IMG/VR virus record: IMGVR_UViG_3300027770_000050
Coordinates: 22,316 to 86,315 of that record
DNA: 64,000 nt
Strand: one strand, 5' to 3'
From: a virus
In this document: positions 1-9,631 of the stretch, in pieces
Position numbering within the stretch: the first letter of the stretch is position 1
Layout of the letters: each line of letters starts with the position of its first letter
The notes under the pieces: model-generated
Databases searched by the model: none
Seen by the model: only the letters and a program-made list of their open reading frames with translations
What the model was told of the DNA's origin: nothing
Made by a program: the position numbers and the translations under genes

Positions 1-415
1 TAGCTTCAGTGTAACGCATAGCAGCTGGTTTATCTTCAGGAGCAGGGGAACCAAAATTCCCCTGTGGAGTGATAAGAGGGTAACGCAATGACCAAGTCTG
101 TGCCATACGAACAAGAGTTGGATAAACTACTGCTTCTCCGTGTGGATGGTAATTTCCAGATACATCACCACAAATCTTTGCACACTTCTTAGTCTTACCA
201 GATGCACGGAGTTTTAGATCATCCATAGCAACTAAGGTTCGTCGTTGTGATGGTTTCATTCCATCACGAGCATCTGGCAGTGCCCGATCTTCCATAACTG
301 CAAAAGCATAATTGGTAAATCGTTCATCAATAAGATCTACAAAGTTCTTTTCAAGAATTGTATCAACTAAGTCTGATGCTTCCGCAACATTCTTAACTCT
401 AAGATTCCTAGCCAT
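1..415 (-). CDS. gyrA: GyrA/ParC-like type IIA topoisomerase subunit, N-terminal 138 codons only (cut by window edge)
   Basis: This is the breakage-reunion subunit of a type IIA topoisomerase, which cuts and rejoins the DNA gate strand. Translating the reverse strand from the ATG at 415 gives an open frame to base 1. The typical N-terminal GyrA blocks are present in order: [30 protein letters not shown], and [20 protein letters not shown]. At the very edge comes MRYTEA, whose Tyr at residue 135 (bases 11-13) matches the catalytic tyrosine of the family. The start overlaps the stop of the upstream gyrB-like gene by one base (TAATG), so translation is probably coupled and the two subunits made together. 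The C-terminal domain, which would separate gyrase from topoisomerase IV, lies outside the window. The call as a GyrA/ParC homologue is secure; gyrase versus topo IV is open. Confidence 0.95.
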   Translation of the reverse strand, partial: MARNLRVKNVAEASDLVDTILEKNFVDLIDERFTNYAFAVMEDRALPDARDGMKPSQRRTLVAMDDLKLRASGKTKKCAKICGDVSGNYHPHGEAVVYPTLVRMAQTWSLRYPLITPQGNFGSPAPEDKPAAMRYTEA

Positions 416-2541
416 TAGTTTTCAATTTCCTTACTACGTTCAAAAGACTTCTTAATAATGTGAGCCTTACGTGGACCAACTTCACTACCCATTAATACTG
501 TTAGCATATTAGAAGCTTCTTCAGCATCATCGACACCAATTTTTATTATTTGACGTGTGCCAATTTCCATAGTTGTGTGTCCAAGTTCTTCAGCATCCAT
601 TTCTCCCAAACCCTTGAATCGTGTCACATCAATTTTATCACCATACTTAGCACGATAGGAATTTAGTTCTTCTTCAGTGTGAATATAATTGTGAACATTC
701 TTCACAGTGACACGATACAGAGGTGGTTTTGCAAGGTAAAGATGTCCCTTCAAAACAAGTGGACGCATAAATCGATAGAAGAATGTCATAAGAAGAGCAG
801 CAATATGAGCGCCATCATCATCAGCGTCAGTCATAATAATAACCTTGCCATAACGCAAATCTTCAATCTTAAAATCATCACGAATTCCAGTTCCAATTGC
901 TGAGATAAGAGCAGAAACTTCTTCATTTGCAAGAAGCTTAGCAAGTTCATTCTTTTCTGGATTGATGATTTTTCCACGAATAGGAAGAATTGCTTGAGTG
1001 ATTGGATTTCGACCACCCTTGGAAGACCCAGCAGCTGAATCACCTTCAACCAAGAATAATTCAGAAATGGCTACATCTTCAGTATCACAGTCAGACAACT
1101 TGCCAGGAAGAGATCCTGACTTACCTAAAAATCCTTGACGCTTAATAGACTCAGAAGCTTTCTTTGCTGCAGCTCTTGCACGAGCTGCTCGTAAAGCACG
1201 TTCAGAAATCATTTTAAGAATTGATGGATTTTTTTCAAAATATTCAGTAAGAGCTTCAGAGAAAAGTCTGTTTACCACACCTTCAACTTCAGGTGAACCA
1301 AGTTTGCCCTTAGTTTGTCCTTCAAATTGTGGCTGTGGTAGACGAACAGAGATGATAGCTACAATACCTTCACGAATATCTTCACCTGTCAAATTAGGCT
1401 CTTTTTCCTTGATAATATTTAAGGAACGAGAGAATTGATTTATAACCCTTGTGATAGATGTTTTAAATCCACTAAGATGAGTTCCACCGTCAGCAGTATT
1501 AATGTTATTCGCAAATGCATAAATTGTTTCATCATCATCTTCTGAATATTGAAACGAAACTTGAACATTTACTTTGCCCGATTTATTTTCAAAGTAAAAT
1601 GGTTTTGAAGGATATGGATTTGAACGAGTAGATGCAAGATAGCTTACGTAATCAGCAATCCCACCTTCGTAATAAAAATCTTCTTTAGTTCCAGTATGCT
1701 CATTTTTGTAAACAATTTTGAGTCCACCGTTAAGATAAGCAGTTTCTTTTAAACGTCGTACAATAACAGTTTCATCAAATTGGATATTGCTATTTGAATG
1801 TTTATTCCAATTTTTATAAATGACATCCAAAGTTTGCTCATTTATATTTGTTGACTTGAAAATATCAAAGAAAATAGCACCGTTAATTTCTCCATTGATT
1901 AATGCTTTACGCCACTTACCGGAACATTCTGCAAAAACTTCATCAATTTCAAAATCATCAACAAGAACTTCTTGGAAAGCATCTTCAACAGAAAATTGGC
2001 CAAAAATATTATAGTCAGGAGTGAAAGATATTTTTGTTCCAGTTGCGTTAGATGTCCCTATTTCTTTGACAGAATTTACAGGGATACCACGCTCAAATGA
2101 CAATTGGTATTTTTTCTTGTCACGATAAACTTCAACATCAAGATTTACTGAAAGAAAGTTTACACAAGAAGCACCAACACCGTGCAAACCACCAGATGCT
2201 TCGTATCCAGATCCATCATCACCAAACTTACCACCAGCGTGAAGTTCAGTAAGTACGATTTCAAGTGTAGATCGCTTCTTTGGATCTTCTTGTTTGACTG
2301 CAACAGGGATACCACGTCCATTGTCTATTACGGTGAGCGTACGATTGTCTTTTGAAATAATGACATCAATTTTTGAACAGTGACCAGCCATGTGTTCATC
2401 TACAGAGTTGTCCAAAATTTCCCAAACAAGGTGATGAAGTCCCTTTTTACCAGTATCACCAATATACATAGCAGGACGTGTACGAACTGCCTCTTGACTT
2501 TCCAAAATCTGGATTGAGTCTTCGTTGTATTGATTTGCCAT
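415..2541 (-). CDS. gyrB: GyrB/ParE-like type IIA topoisomerase ATPase subunit (708 aa)
   Basis: This is the ATPase subunit that captures the transported DNA segment. The N-terminal GHKL (Bergerat) fold shows [15 protein letters not shown] with the catalytic-base Glu at residue 41 and the Mg-binding Asn at 45, then DNGRGIP at 73-79 and GGLHGVG at 117-123. The transducer region carries the QTKGKLG motif near 409-415. The TOPRIM domain shows EGDSA at 499-503 and TDADDDG at 571-577. The protein is about 65 residues longer than the usual short bacterial GyrB/ParE. The excess sits between about residues 185 and 255, just before [12 protein letters not shown], where bacterial proteins have a short link. 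Expression probably comes from the consensus promoter at 2607-2635. An AAGGA Shine-Dalgarno sequence lies 6 bases before the ATG. The complete bacterial-style subunit differs from the split gp39/gp60 arrangement of T4. Confidence 0.96.
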   Translation of the reverse strand: MANQYNEDSIQILESQEAVRTRPAMYIGDTGKKGLHHLVWEILDNSVDEHMAGHCSKIDVIISKDNRTLTVIDNGRGIPVAVKQEDPKKRSTLEIVLTELHAGGKFGDDGSGYEASGGLHGVGASCVNFLSVNLDVEVYRDKKKYQLSFERGIPVNSVKEIGTSNATGTKISFTPDYNIFGQFSVEDAFQEVLVDDFEIDEVFAECSGKWRKALINGEINGAIFFDIFKSTNINEQTLDVIYKNWNKHSNSNIQFDETVIVRRLKETAYLNGGLKIVYKNEHTGTKEDFYYEGGIADYVSYLASTRSNPYPSKPFYFENKSGKVNVQVSFQYSEDDDETIYAFANNINTADGGTHLSGFKTSITRVINQFSRSLNIIKEKEPNLTGEDIREGIVAIISVRLPQPQFEGQTKGKLGSPEVEGVVNRLFSEALTEYFEKNPSILKMISERALRAARARAAAKKASESIKRQGFLGKSGSLPGKLSDCDTEDVAISELFLVEGDSAAGSSKGGRNPITQAILPIRGKIINPEKNELAKLLANEEVSALISAIGTGIRDDFKIEDLRYGKVIIMTDADDDGAHIAALLMTFFYRFMRPLVLKGHLYLAKPPLYRVTVKNVHNYIHTEEELNSYRAKYGDKIDVTRFKGLGEMDAEELGHTTMEIGTRQIIKIGVDDAEEASNMLTVLMGSEVGPRKAHIIKKSFERSKEIEN

Positions 2542-2580
2542 TTGCTTTCCTTCGCTTCAGTTCAAGTACAGGCATAAAAA

Positions 2581-2609
2581 AATGCTGTGATGTTTTATAT
2601 CACAGCATT
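2581..2609 (-). terminator. Rho-independent terminator upstream of gyrB
   Basis: On the minus strand an 11-base stem (2609-2599 pairing with 2591-2581, core GCTGTGAT/ATCACAGC) encloses a 7-base loop. Seven T residues follow (2582-2576, the first two being the stem base). The element lies after the 203-aa gene and before gyrB, so it should end transcripts arriving from the upstream minus-strand genes. Its left arm overlaps the -10 box of the gyrB promoter. Confidence 0.85.
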
Positions 2610-2635
2610 ATACCCAAAACAAGGGTTTTTGTCAA
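2607..2635 (-). promoter_or_regulatory. Perfect sigma70 consensus promoter for gyrB-gyrA
   Basis: On the minus strand TTGACA (2635-2630) and TATAAT (2612-2607) are separated by exactly 17 bases, which is an exact match to the bacterial housekeeping consensus. The start point would fall near 2600, giving a leader of about 59 bases before the gyrB ATG at 2541. A transcript starting there lacks the left arm of the overlapping terminator hairpin and so should escape it. The exact consensus suggests that unmodified host RNA polymerase transcribes the gyrase genes. Confidence 0.85.
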
Positions 2636-2640
2636 CTTTT

Positions 2641-3252
2641 CTACAGGATGCGATCAGCTACACTATAAAGACCATAAAAATCCAAATTACGTGCTAATTT
2701 TACCATGTTCTTGAGTTTTAGTGAAGCCATTGGCATTCCACCAGGAGCTCCTCCAGCTTGTTCTTTAGATTTATTTTTAGCAAAACCAAATGACAGAAAC
2801 TTAACCGCGTTAGCCATATCATCAAGTTCAATTTCTAAATCAATCAAACTTTGTCCAAATGGCAGTCTTTCCCATCTACTTTTATCTGTGGCATTAATTT
2901 CTTCATCGGTAATTTCATTGCCTTCTTTCCTTTTACCGGAATGACCGTCTTTAACTCCACCTTCATCATCCCCGCCATACATTTTCCAAATTTTATTTGC
3001 AATTTCTCTTTCGTTAAATTGCAATTCTTCCATGAGCATTTTTTCAATTTCAGCATCAGCAAGTATAAGTCCCAAATTGGACAATGGTTCTTTGATTGCT
3101 TTTTGATTTGAGCTTGGAGTTGCTCCTGGAGGTGGTGGCATCCCTGACATACCTGGAAGTCCTGGTAAAGGAGGTAATGAAGGCATAGGTGCTCCCAATC
3201 CTGGTGGGGGTAAAATACCAGGAGGAGCAGCTATTTTTAAAAATTTGGACAT
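2641..3252 (-). CDS. Unrecognised proline-rich protein with C-terminal helical motif (203 aa)
   Basis: I do not recognise a family. The first 45 residues are extremely rich in Pro, Gly and Met (PPLPGLPGMSGMPPPPG) after an FLKIA start. The middle is charged (GGDDEGGVKDGHSGKRKEGN). The C-terminus ends in MVKLARNLDFYGLYSVADR, a short helical pattern (hydrophobic, LD, G-Y, AD) that recurs in two other proteins of this window at 18397 and 21143. The gene starts one base inside the stop of the upstream 159-aa gene (TAATG), so the two are co-expressed. It is followed by the terminator at 2581-2609. A structural or internal virion role is possible, but nothing in the sequence proves it. Confidence 0.8.
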   Translation of the reverse strand: MSKFLKIAAPPGILPPPGLGAPMPSLPPLPGLPGMSGMPPPPGATPSSNQKAIKEPLSNLGLILADAEIEKMLMEELQFNEREIANKIWKMYGGDDEGGVKDGHSGKRKEGNEITDEEINATDKSRWERLPFGQSLIDLEIELDDMANAVKFLSFGFAKNKSKEQAGGAPGGMPMASLKLKNMVKLARNLDFYGLYSVADRIL

Positions 3253-3731
3253 TATCTTGAATGACCGCTTAGAGAATCAGTTTTATGAGTGCCTCTTCCT
3301 GGAGTTTTAAAGACATCTGGAGATTGCTCAGCATTTTCAAAAGTTACTTCTGAAAAACTTTCTTCGTCTTCGTCAAATTCAAGCGCTTCTTTCAATCCTT
3401 CCGGATTGAGTATATCCATGTTGCCAAAACTTGATTTAGCAGATGACGCAACTCTCTTAATTAATTGCATAGGAGATAATCCTCTGCCATCAACATATCC
3501 ATATGAAAAGTCATCTTCCCAAGTTTCTAGAACACTCATTGATTGTAACAAAGCATCAGTCAAGTATGCTTCAACTTGCCTTGAACTTGTTTTTGTTAAT
3601 TTTCTGGAGTTATATTTTTTATTTATAATTGCTGAAGCAGTTGCTATGATTTTAGCTGTCTCATCGTAGTTGTGTGCTTCGGGAGCAATTTCTTCCAATA
3701 GTGTATGAAGTTGAGCTTCTAGATTATGCAT
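3252..3731 (-). CDS. Hypothetical protein, 159 aa
   Basis: I do not recognise this protein. It begins MHNLEAQLHTLLEEIAPEAH and has a helical, soluble composition with an acidic stretch (EFDEDEESFSEVTFENAEQS) toward the C-terminus and a basic end. No membrane segment, cysteine cluster or catalytic motif is visible. An AAGAGAG ribosome-binding sequence precedes the ATG. The stop overlaps the start of the 203-aa gene by one base, indicating a two-gene transcription unit downstream of the 1939-aa structural gene. The two neighbours may therefore act in virion assembly, but this is only position-based inference. Confidence 0.75.
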   Translation of the reverse strand: MHNLEAQLHTLLEEIAPEAHNYDETAKIIATASAIINKKYNSRKLTKTSSRQVEAYLTDALLQSMSVLETWEDDFSYGYVDGRGLSPMQLIKRVASSAKSSFGNMDILNPEGLKEALEFDEDEESFSEVTFENAEQSPDVFKTPGRGTHKTDSLSGHSR

Positions 3732-3793
3732 ATTTTATCTCTCTTGATAAATTGTTATTATATTTTTTCAAATACGAAATGCTTTTACCTTTA

Positions 3794-6700
3794 CTAATCT
3801 TTTACTGTTTTGTATTCAGATTTGAATCTAAGGTTACGCACTTGACCATTTGTTGTAATATTATTTGCAGAAAGAATCGCAACAGATGGTGTTTTTACAG
3901 CTATACCAAATATTTTACTTCGTGATGTTTGTTCAATACCTAGTTTTGCATTACCAATATTTATGGCATTGGAATAACCAGCTTTAAGAGTTTGCCAGGT
4001 TTCAGGAGAGCTATCGTAAGCTTCCGTTGTAGTATTAACCCAATCTATATTAGTTGTGTCTAATGTATATTCAGTCAATACTGTATTTGACAAAAATGCT
4101 GGTAAAGGTAATTTTATTCTAAAATTATCTTCTGAATAAGTATTGCCACTACTTACTCTTACTGTGATTTGCGGTTTTACTTCAACGCTAGTATCTAAAT
4201 CTGTAGATCTTGACCAAACATTTGATGATCCAATGCTTGCTACATAATAGATACCATTTTGCGTCTTGTTGCTTTGATCTTTAAGTAAAACACGATCAAA
4301 TTTTTCTAAAGTTACACCGTCTAATGTTGCTGGAGGATTTGTCAAAATTATGTTAGCGGTTGATGCAGCAACTACGTCACTTAAAAATGAATTGTTATTG
4401 ACCTTTGCAAAATAAATAGGAGTAACACCTATTCCTGGGGATGAAATTGTTTCATCGTAAATCAATCCGTAATAACCAGATGAAGTATTTCCACCTAATA
4501 CATTAACTTTTTTAGTAAGTGAAATTTGATTATCTAAAATTAAATCACTATGTCTTGTAAGATAAAACAAAGCACTTTCATCAACAAAATAAATGCCATT
4601 TTGTTTATTGTTTGTTTGGTCCTTAAGTAATACTCTGTCACCTATTTGAACATTAGATATGTTTACAGCTAATCCTAATGCTTGATTTTGTGTAGAAGCA
4701 AAAGAACACAAAGTATAGTTTGTCAGGTAATTTTGTTGGAAAAATTCAACATTATGTGTTCCAACAGTTGCAGTAGAAGGATTGAAATATGTTTCGTAAA
4801 ATTTATTTGTGTTTGCATCTTTGACGAACAAACTTGCTATGGAAAATTGTGTTGTACTACTACCCGTACCAACTCTTATAAGGTTAGGTTGAGATACTTG
4901 CTTTACTCTTGCTACATATCTTTCAGCTTCAGAAGTTTGTCCTAAGAATAAGACTTTGTCTCCATCAGTCACTCCTATTCCGTTAATTATGTCAGGTATT
5001 GAAGTAAATCCAGAATAATTTGCAGTAGAAACTCCAACAACATCTATTGTGAATTCAGAACCTAATTGTTTCCAGAATAGTGGAGTATTGAGAGCTGAGG
5101 AACCTAAATTATAAGCGCTACTATCTTCAGGAATATTTAATTCAAAAATTCTATTGTCATATGAAACTCTTCCAAGTTCATAAAGTTCATTAGTAGCATT
5201 TAAGTCAGGTGCTCTTTCTATTGTCCAGGTATAGTTTTGAACTGCTGTATATATGCCATTTTTAGTTGTATCTGTTTGGTTTTTAAGTAGTATTTTGTCA
5301 CCAAATTGTACTGTGTAACTATCAATAATTGCTGTGCTAGCAATTCCAGATCCTTCGGGTATATATGTAAATGGAGTCAAGACACCTTGGTAAGAAATAT
5401 TATTTGGGTCTGGAATATTTCCTGTTGAACCAACGGATGTATTATAAATTGTTCTTGTTGAAATATCAATCCACGACCTAGAAGAAGTAGATTTGAATGA
5501 GCTTGTTGGATCAAAATACAAGCAGAAAGTTCCGTATCCTGCTGAGTTTTGAACACTTGCGTAAACTGCACTGAAATTATTTCCAGCAAATACAGATGTA
5601 CCAGCTAATCCTACTGTAGCATATTCTGAACGTACAAATTTATATATTTTTTGATCTTTTTTACCTGTTTTATCATGAACAACTAAAGAGTTTTTGTCAC
5701 TATAATATGAAGATTGATATCCACTATCAATAATTTTATCTGCATACGAAGTTGTTGGCTTGTTTGTTAGGACTAAAACATTACTATCAGTTGAAAAAGC
5801 TATTCCACTATACCAAGTATTATCTAGTGTAGCAGCAGTTCCAGAGTTTGTAATTTTTTGTAAATATAAAGAACCAGTGTATATTCCTAAAGTATTTCTT
5901 GTAACTGGATCTGCAGCTACATCTGTAAATTTAGATGTATTACCAGAACCTGATTTAACATAGTATCCATCTGAAGACAGTCTCTGAGTAAAGAAATATT
6001 CTGTATTTGATGATGATTCAAAAATATTATGAATATGAGAACTATAGTTTTTATTTGCAGAATAAGATTTTATCCACGAACTTCTGTCCCTATTGTATTT
6101 CTTTTCTGTTGTAGTAGATGTTCCAGCACTGTTAACAATTTGGAAATATGCTCCGTCTTCAACCAAGTTTGCTGAAAGTTTTGCAGTAGTAGTAAGTAGA
6201 TTGCTTCTGTAAGTTAGTGCTTGTGGTAAGTAATAATATCTATTAAATAATTGTTTCGGATCTTCATTGTATTTTGGAACTGAAGTATCTGTGTATAGAT
6301 ACATGTAAAGTGTTCCAGTCCATCCAGTTCCAGAAATTGACAATAAGCCATTTTTAGCATCAATAGTAAAGTTAGTATTTAAAGTTCTGGAGACGATTGT
6401 TCCCCCAGTTGACACTACATAAACATCTGCTAAAGCATCTGGATATTGTTTTTTATCCCATGTAAATCTTGTTGTTGGAGTTTCTGGTCTAGCTAAATAT
6501 ATAGTAGATCCAGTTGCAGAATATCCCACTAATCTTTTTGTAAAATCAAGGTATCCGTTGACTGAATTATATTTTACTTTTCTGAGATAATAATTGAAAT
6601 TATTATCAATATGAACTATTTGATAAACACCACTAGTTGATTTTCTAACTGTATTATTATATAAATCTTCATTAGCAGAGTAATAGAAAACTCTATCACC

Positions 6701-9613
6701 AAGAGCATAATAATAGTTATTTAAATCACCAGAAACTGTACTGAAAAGTTGAGTTCCATTTCTTTTAACAATTACAATATCGTTACTTACAGTATCAAGA
6801 GTTGTATTTGCTTCAAGAGTGTGTTGGATTGGAGCAATTTTAGGAAACTTACTTAAGTTTAAGAAATCAGAAGAAAGTCTTATTTCACTATCTAATGTAT
6901 ATGTTTCGGAACCTGCATTAAGTACAGTTTCAAGATCTTCAGAGATATATGAAGTTCCAGTCAAACCTGCTCTTACTCCAACTTCTGCTTGCATATAAGT
7001 TCTGTCATAGCTGAAAGTTGAACCAGCTGCGACATATCCATAATTGATATTGACTAAAGTTGGTCTTTCGTAAGGAGAAGCTAAAGTTTTATAATCTGAA
7101 TTTGATGCGAATTTTGTGTTGAAATAAAAATCTTCATGCTGAGCGAAGTAAACACTTCCAATGTTCGTGTATACAGGTCTATATATACCATTCTTGACAT
7201 GTGTGGATGCAGCACCTGACCCAATAAATACTAAAATACTTTCATTTGATTGTAATGTACTTGTGCCACTGCCAGTTTTAGATCTTACAAGACTTGATAC
7301 AGCTGTTCCAGCTGTTGTTGGAAATCCTGAATCTGTAGCTGAATAATAGATTGCTCTTACATTATATTTTTGAAAATCTTGTTCTTTCCAATCAATATCA
7401 ATTTCTTGAATGAATGATGAAGATTTGCCATCTATGCCAAAGAAATTTTCATAGTTTGCTGTTGATGAGAATGAAATTTCTGGAACAAAAATTTCACCAT
7501 AGTGAGTAGCTGCAATTGAACTTGCTTGATAAACACCTGATAATTGTTTCTTTAAATTAGGAGAAACATAGTAAGTTCCATCTGTATTAGTTGTAAGAAC
7601 ATTTGTTAAAATATCTTTTGACCAGTTGACTAATCCATCTGCAAAATCAAATACTCTTTTTGATGAGCTTCCAATAGATGATACTGCGTATATTCCATTG
7701 TTGAGTTGATTTGAGGAGTTGACTAGAACTGTCATTCCTATACTGACAGGAACATCAAAATCTCCAGGCATAATATAACTACCCGTAGAATTTCCCGTAG
7801 ACGCTTTGCAGATTACAGTAGGAGCAGATGTGATATTTACAAATGTTACTCCTATAGATCCAGCAGAAGTGTTTGACCCTAATGCATACAAGAAATATGA
7901 AGTACCAGCACCAACAGATCCATTAGAGACAGTTATTAATGCTCCTCTTTCAATACTGTAAGTGCTTGAAAATTCAAGACCTTTTATAGTTTCACAAAGA
8001 GCTGAAACACTGTAAATGCCATTTTGTGATGGATATGTTGTTTGTCCGGAAACTAAAATTCTTTGCGAAACTCCAATTCCTGGATCTGCAAAAATTGTTG
8101 AATTAACTTTTGCAAAGTCAGCAATATTTGATGTTATTATATTGGAGACTGGTTCATATGTGTAAGGATAAAATCTTTCCTGAACTGCAATGCCATCATA
8201 GTTGATAGAAAAACTGTTAGAATAAGTAGTGTTTTTACCAAGATAAAAAATATTTCCACCAATAGAGTTGGTATAGTTAGCAACTTTTATTACAGTTTGA
8301 GAAATCTCATTTGATTGATCATAAGAAGTAGATCTAGTCCACAGGTTTGATGATCCTACGGACGTGACACTGTAAATACCGCTTGCAGCATTATTGTAAT
8401 GTTTTACTAAAAGTGTATTACCAACTGTAAGAGCTGCAGTACTGCCGCTTCCAGTAGACACTATGGAAGTTGTTTGAGCAAGCACTCCCAAGCTATTTCT
8501 AAATACTGATGTTGAACCAGAGGATACTTCGTAATAATAATCTACATTTGCACGAGAGTAATTGTAAGTAGCATTTGACCATTTCAACACAGAAGTTGAA
8601 GCAGTTCCCCCCGTAAGTCCTGAACCTGAATAAAATCTAAAGTATGCTCCGCTATATGCAACTCCTGCTGTCAACACTTGTATATTGACATAATTATTTG
8701 CGTTGATATAACTTACAGCATTATCCCAAAAATCATCTGCAGCAACAGTGCTGCTATATGGATTGTATATAGTTGAACCATTAGCTTTATATAAGCTATT
8801 TACGCTATAAATTCCATTTTGTATTTTATTAGTTTGATCTTTAACTAAAATTCTGTCATTTAGTGCAAGAGTACGATTATCTATAGTGGCTGTTAAGCTT
8901 GATAATCCAGTTGCTGAAGATCCTAAATTTGTAGTTGTAGCAGCTTGTACGTCTGTAAGCTGATATATATTGTTTCTGCTAACAAATAGTACTGATGTAG
9001 TTCCGTAAGCTGCTGATTGAAATGGACTTAGATATTGGCTGTAGGTAACCCATGATGAGCTTCCTACAGCTACAATCCTACCTGCTGTAAGAATATCTTC
9101 AGCATTATTAACCGTAATAGTTCCATATCCTGCAGACGAAAGAACTTTATACAATCCATTTTCTTTAGCATCTGTCTGATTTTTTACTAGAACAATTTTA
9201 TTATTGTTCATTTGCAAACCATCAACATATTTGGCTGTAGTTAATCTTGTAACTCCAGCCAATGATGCGCTCGATAAATTTGTAGTTGTTGCTACGTCTG
9301 CGTTAGGAAGATCTGTTACTGTAAATGAGTCAAAAATAGTAAATCTTATGTCAAAACCTAAGTCTTGCAAAAGTTTTACTCCGCTTGTATTTTTAATTTG
9401 TGGATAATTCTGATCAGTGTAAATATCAGCAAATTCGTTTTCTATCCAAATTTTGACATCTTCTACACTAGAGTTTATCCACTTTAGTCTAAATAATTTT
9501 TTGTTCCAAGTTCCAGAAACATTTGTACCAAACCCAACACTAGACACTTCTCTATATGTTTCTAAACTTGGAGTTGAGGAATTTATTTCAGACCAAATAA
9601 AAGCGTGTGACAT
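3794..9613 (-). CDS. Giant NGIY-repeat structural (fibre-like) protein, 1939 aa
   Basis: This is probably a virion appendage protein. Through most of its length it repeats a module of about 60-150 residues with the core DRVLLKDQT...QNGIY followed by a W-[ST]-R-[ST]-x-D-like line (for example NVWSRSTDLD). I count about ten recognisable copies, some well kept (DRILVKDQTNKIQNGIYSV, DRVLLKDQSNKTQNGIYYV) and others decayed (NTLLVKHYNNAASGIYSV). This VLVKDQT-NGIY element with a preceding ATTTNL line is common in phage tail-fibre-like proteins. The N-terminal 110 residues (MSHAFIWSEINSSTPSLETY) are different and may be the virion attachment part. Composition is rich in Ser, Thr, Asn, Gly and Tyr with no signal peptide, as expected of beta-rich fibres. 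It is the only giant structural gene in the minus-strand block and lies directly downstream of phoH. Confidence 0.8.
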   Translation of the reverse strand: MSHAFIWSEINSSTPSLETYREVSSVGFGTNVSGTWNKKLFRLKWINSSVEDVKIWIENEFADIYTDQNYPQIKNTSGVKLLQDLGFDIRFTIFDSFTVTDLPNADVATTTNLSSASLAGVTRLTTAKYVDGLQMNNNKIVLVKNQTDAKENGLYKVLSSAGYGTITVNNAEDILTAGRIVAVGSSSWVTYSQYLSPFQSAAYGTTSVLFVSRNNIYQLTDVQAATTTNLGSSATGLSSLTATIDNRTLALNDRILVKDQTNKIQNGIYSVNSLYKANGSTIYNPYSSTVAADDFWDNAVSYINANNYVNIQVLTAGVAYSGAYFRFYSGSGLTGGTASTSVLKWSNATYNYSRANVDYYYEVSSGSTSVFRNSLGVLAQTTSIVSTGSGSTAALTVGNTLLVKHYNNAASGIYSVTSVGSSNLWTRSTSYDQSNEISQTVIKVANYTNSIGGNIFYLGKNTTYSNSFSINYDGIAVQERFYPYTYEPVSNIITSNIADFAKVNSTIFADPGIGVSQRILVSGQTTYPSQNGIYSVSALCETIKGLEFSSTYSIERGALITVSNGSVGAGTSYFLYALGSNTSAGSIGVTFVNITSAPTVICKASTGNSTGSYIMPGDFDVPVSIGMTVLVNSSNQLNNGIYAVSSIGSSSKRVFDFADGLVNWSKDILTNVLTTNTDGTYYVSPNLKKQLSGVYQASSIAATHYGEIFVPEISFSSTANYENFFGIDGKSSSFIQEIDIDWKEQDFQKYNVRAIYYSATDSGFPTTAGTAVSSLVRSKTGSGTSTLQSNESILVFIGSGAASTHVKNGIYRPVYTNIGSVYFAQHEDFYFNTKFASNSDYKTLASPYERPTLVNINYGYVAAGSTFSYDRTYMQAEVGVRAGLTGTSYISEDLETVLNAGSETYTLDSEIRLSSDFLNLSKFPKIAPIQHTLEANTTLDTVSNDIVIVKRNGTQLFSTVSGDLNNYYYALGDRVFYYSANEDLYNNTVRKSTSGVYQIVHIDNNFNYYLRKVKYNSVNGYLDFTKRLVGYSATGSTIYLARPETPTTRFTWDKKQYPDALADVYVVSTGGTIVSRTLNTNFTIDAKNGLLSISGTGWTGTLYMYLYTDTSVPKYNEDPKQLFNRYYYLPQALTYRSNLLTTTAKLSANLVEDGAYFQIVNSAGTSTTTEKKYNRDRSSWIKSYSANKNYSSHIHNIFESSSNTEYFFTQRLSSDGYYVKSGSGNTSKFTDVAADPVTRNTLGIYTGSLYLQKITNSGTAATLDNTWYSGIAFSTDSNVLVLTNKPTTSYADKIIDSGYQSSYYSDKNSLVVHDKTGKKDQKIYKFVRSEYATVGLAGTSVFAGNNFSAVYASVQNSAGYGTFCLYFDPTSSFKSTSSRSWIDISTRTIYNTSVGSTGNIPDPNNISYQGVLTPFTYIPEGSGIASTAIIDSYTVQFGDKILLKNQTDTTKNGIYTAVQNYTWTIERAPDLNATNELYELGRVSYDNRIFELNIPEDSSAYNLGSSALNTPLFWKQLGSEFTIDVVGVSTANYSGFTSIPDIINGIGVTDGDKVLFLGQTSEAERYVARVKQVSQPNLIRVGTGSSTTQFSIASLFVKDANTNKFYETYFNPSTATVGTHNVEFFQQNYLTNYTLCSFASTQNQALGLAVNISNVQIGDRVLLKDQTNNKQNGIYFVDESALFYLTRHSDLILDNQISLTKKVNVLGGNTSSGYYGLIYDETISSPGIGVTPIYFAKVNNNSFLSDVVAASTANIILTNPPATLDGVTLEKFDRVLLKDQSNKTQNGIYYVASIGSSNVWSRSTDLDTSVEVKPQITVRVSSGNTYSEDNFRIKLPLPAFLSNTVLTEYTLDTTNIDWVNTTTEAYDSSPETWQTLKAGYSNAINIGNAKLGIEQTSRSKIFGIAVKTPSVAILSANNITTNGQVRNLRFKSEYKTVKD

Positions 9614-9631
9614 TATTTATCAACCATTTAA

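Noticed and set aside
1-2541. Window being bacterial chromosome because of gyrB/gyrA
   Set aside because: All other contents are phage-like, gene spacing is phage-like, and jumbo phages are known to carry complete topoisomerase genes.
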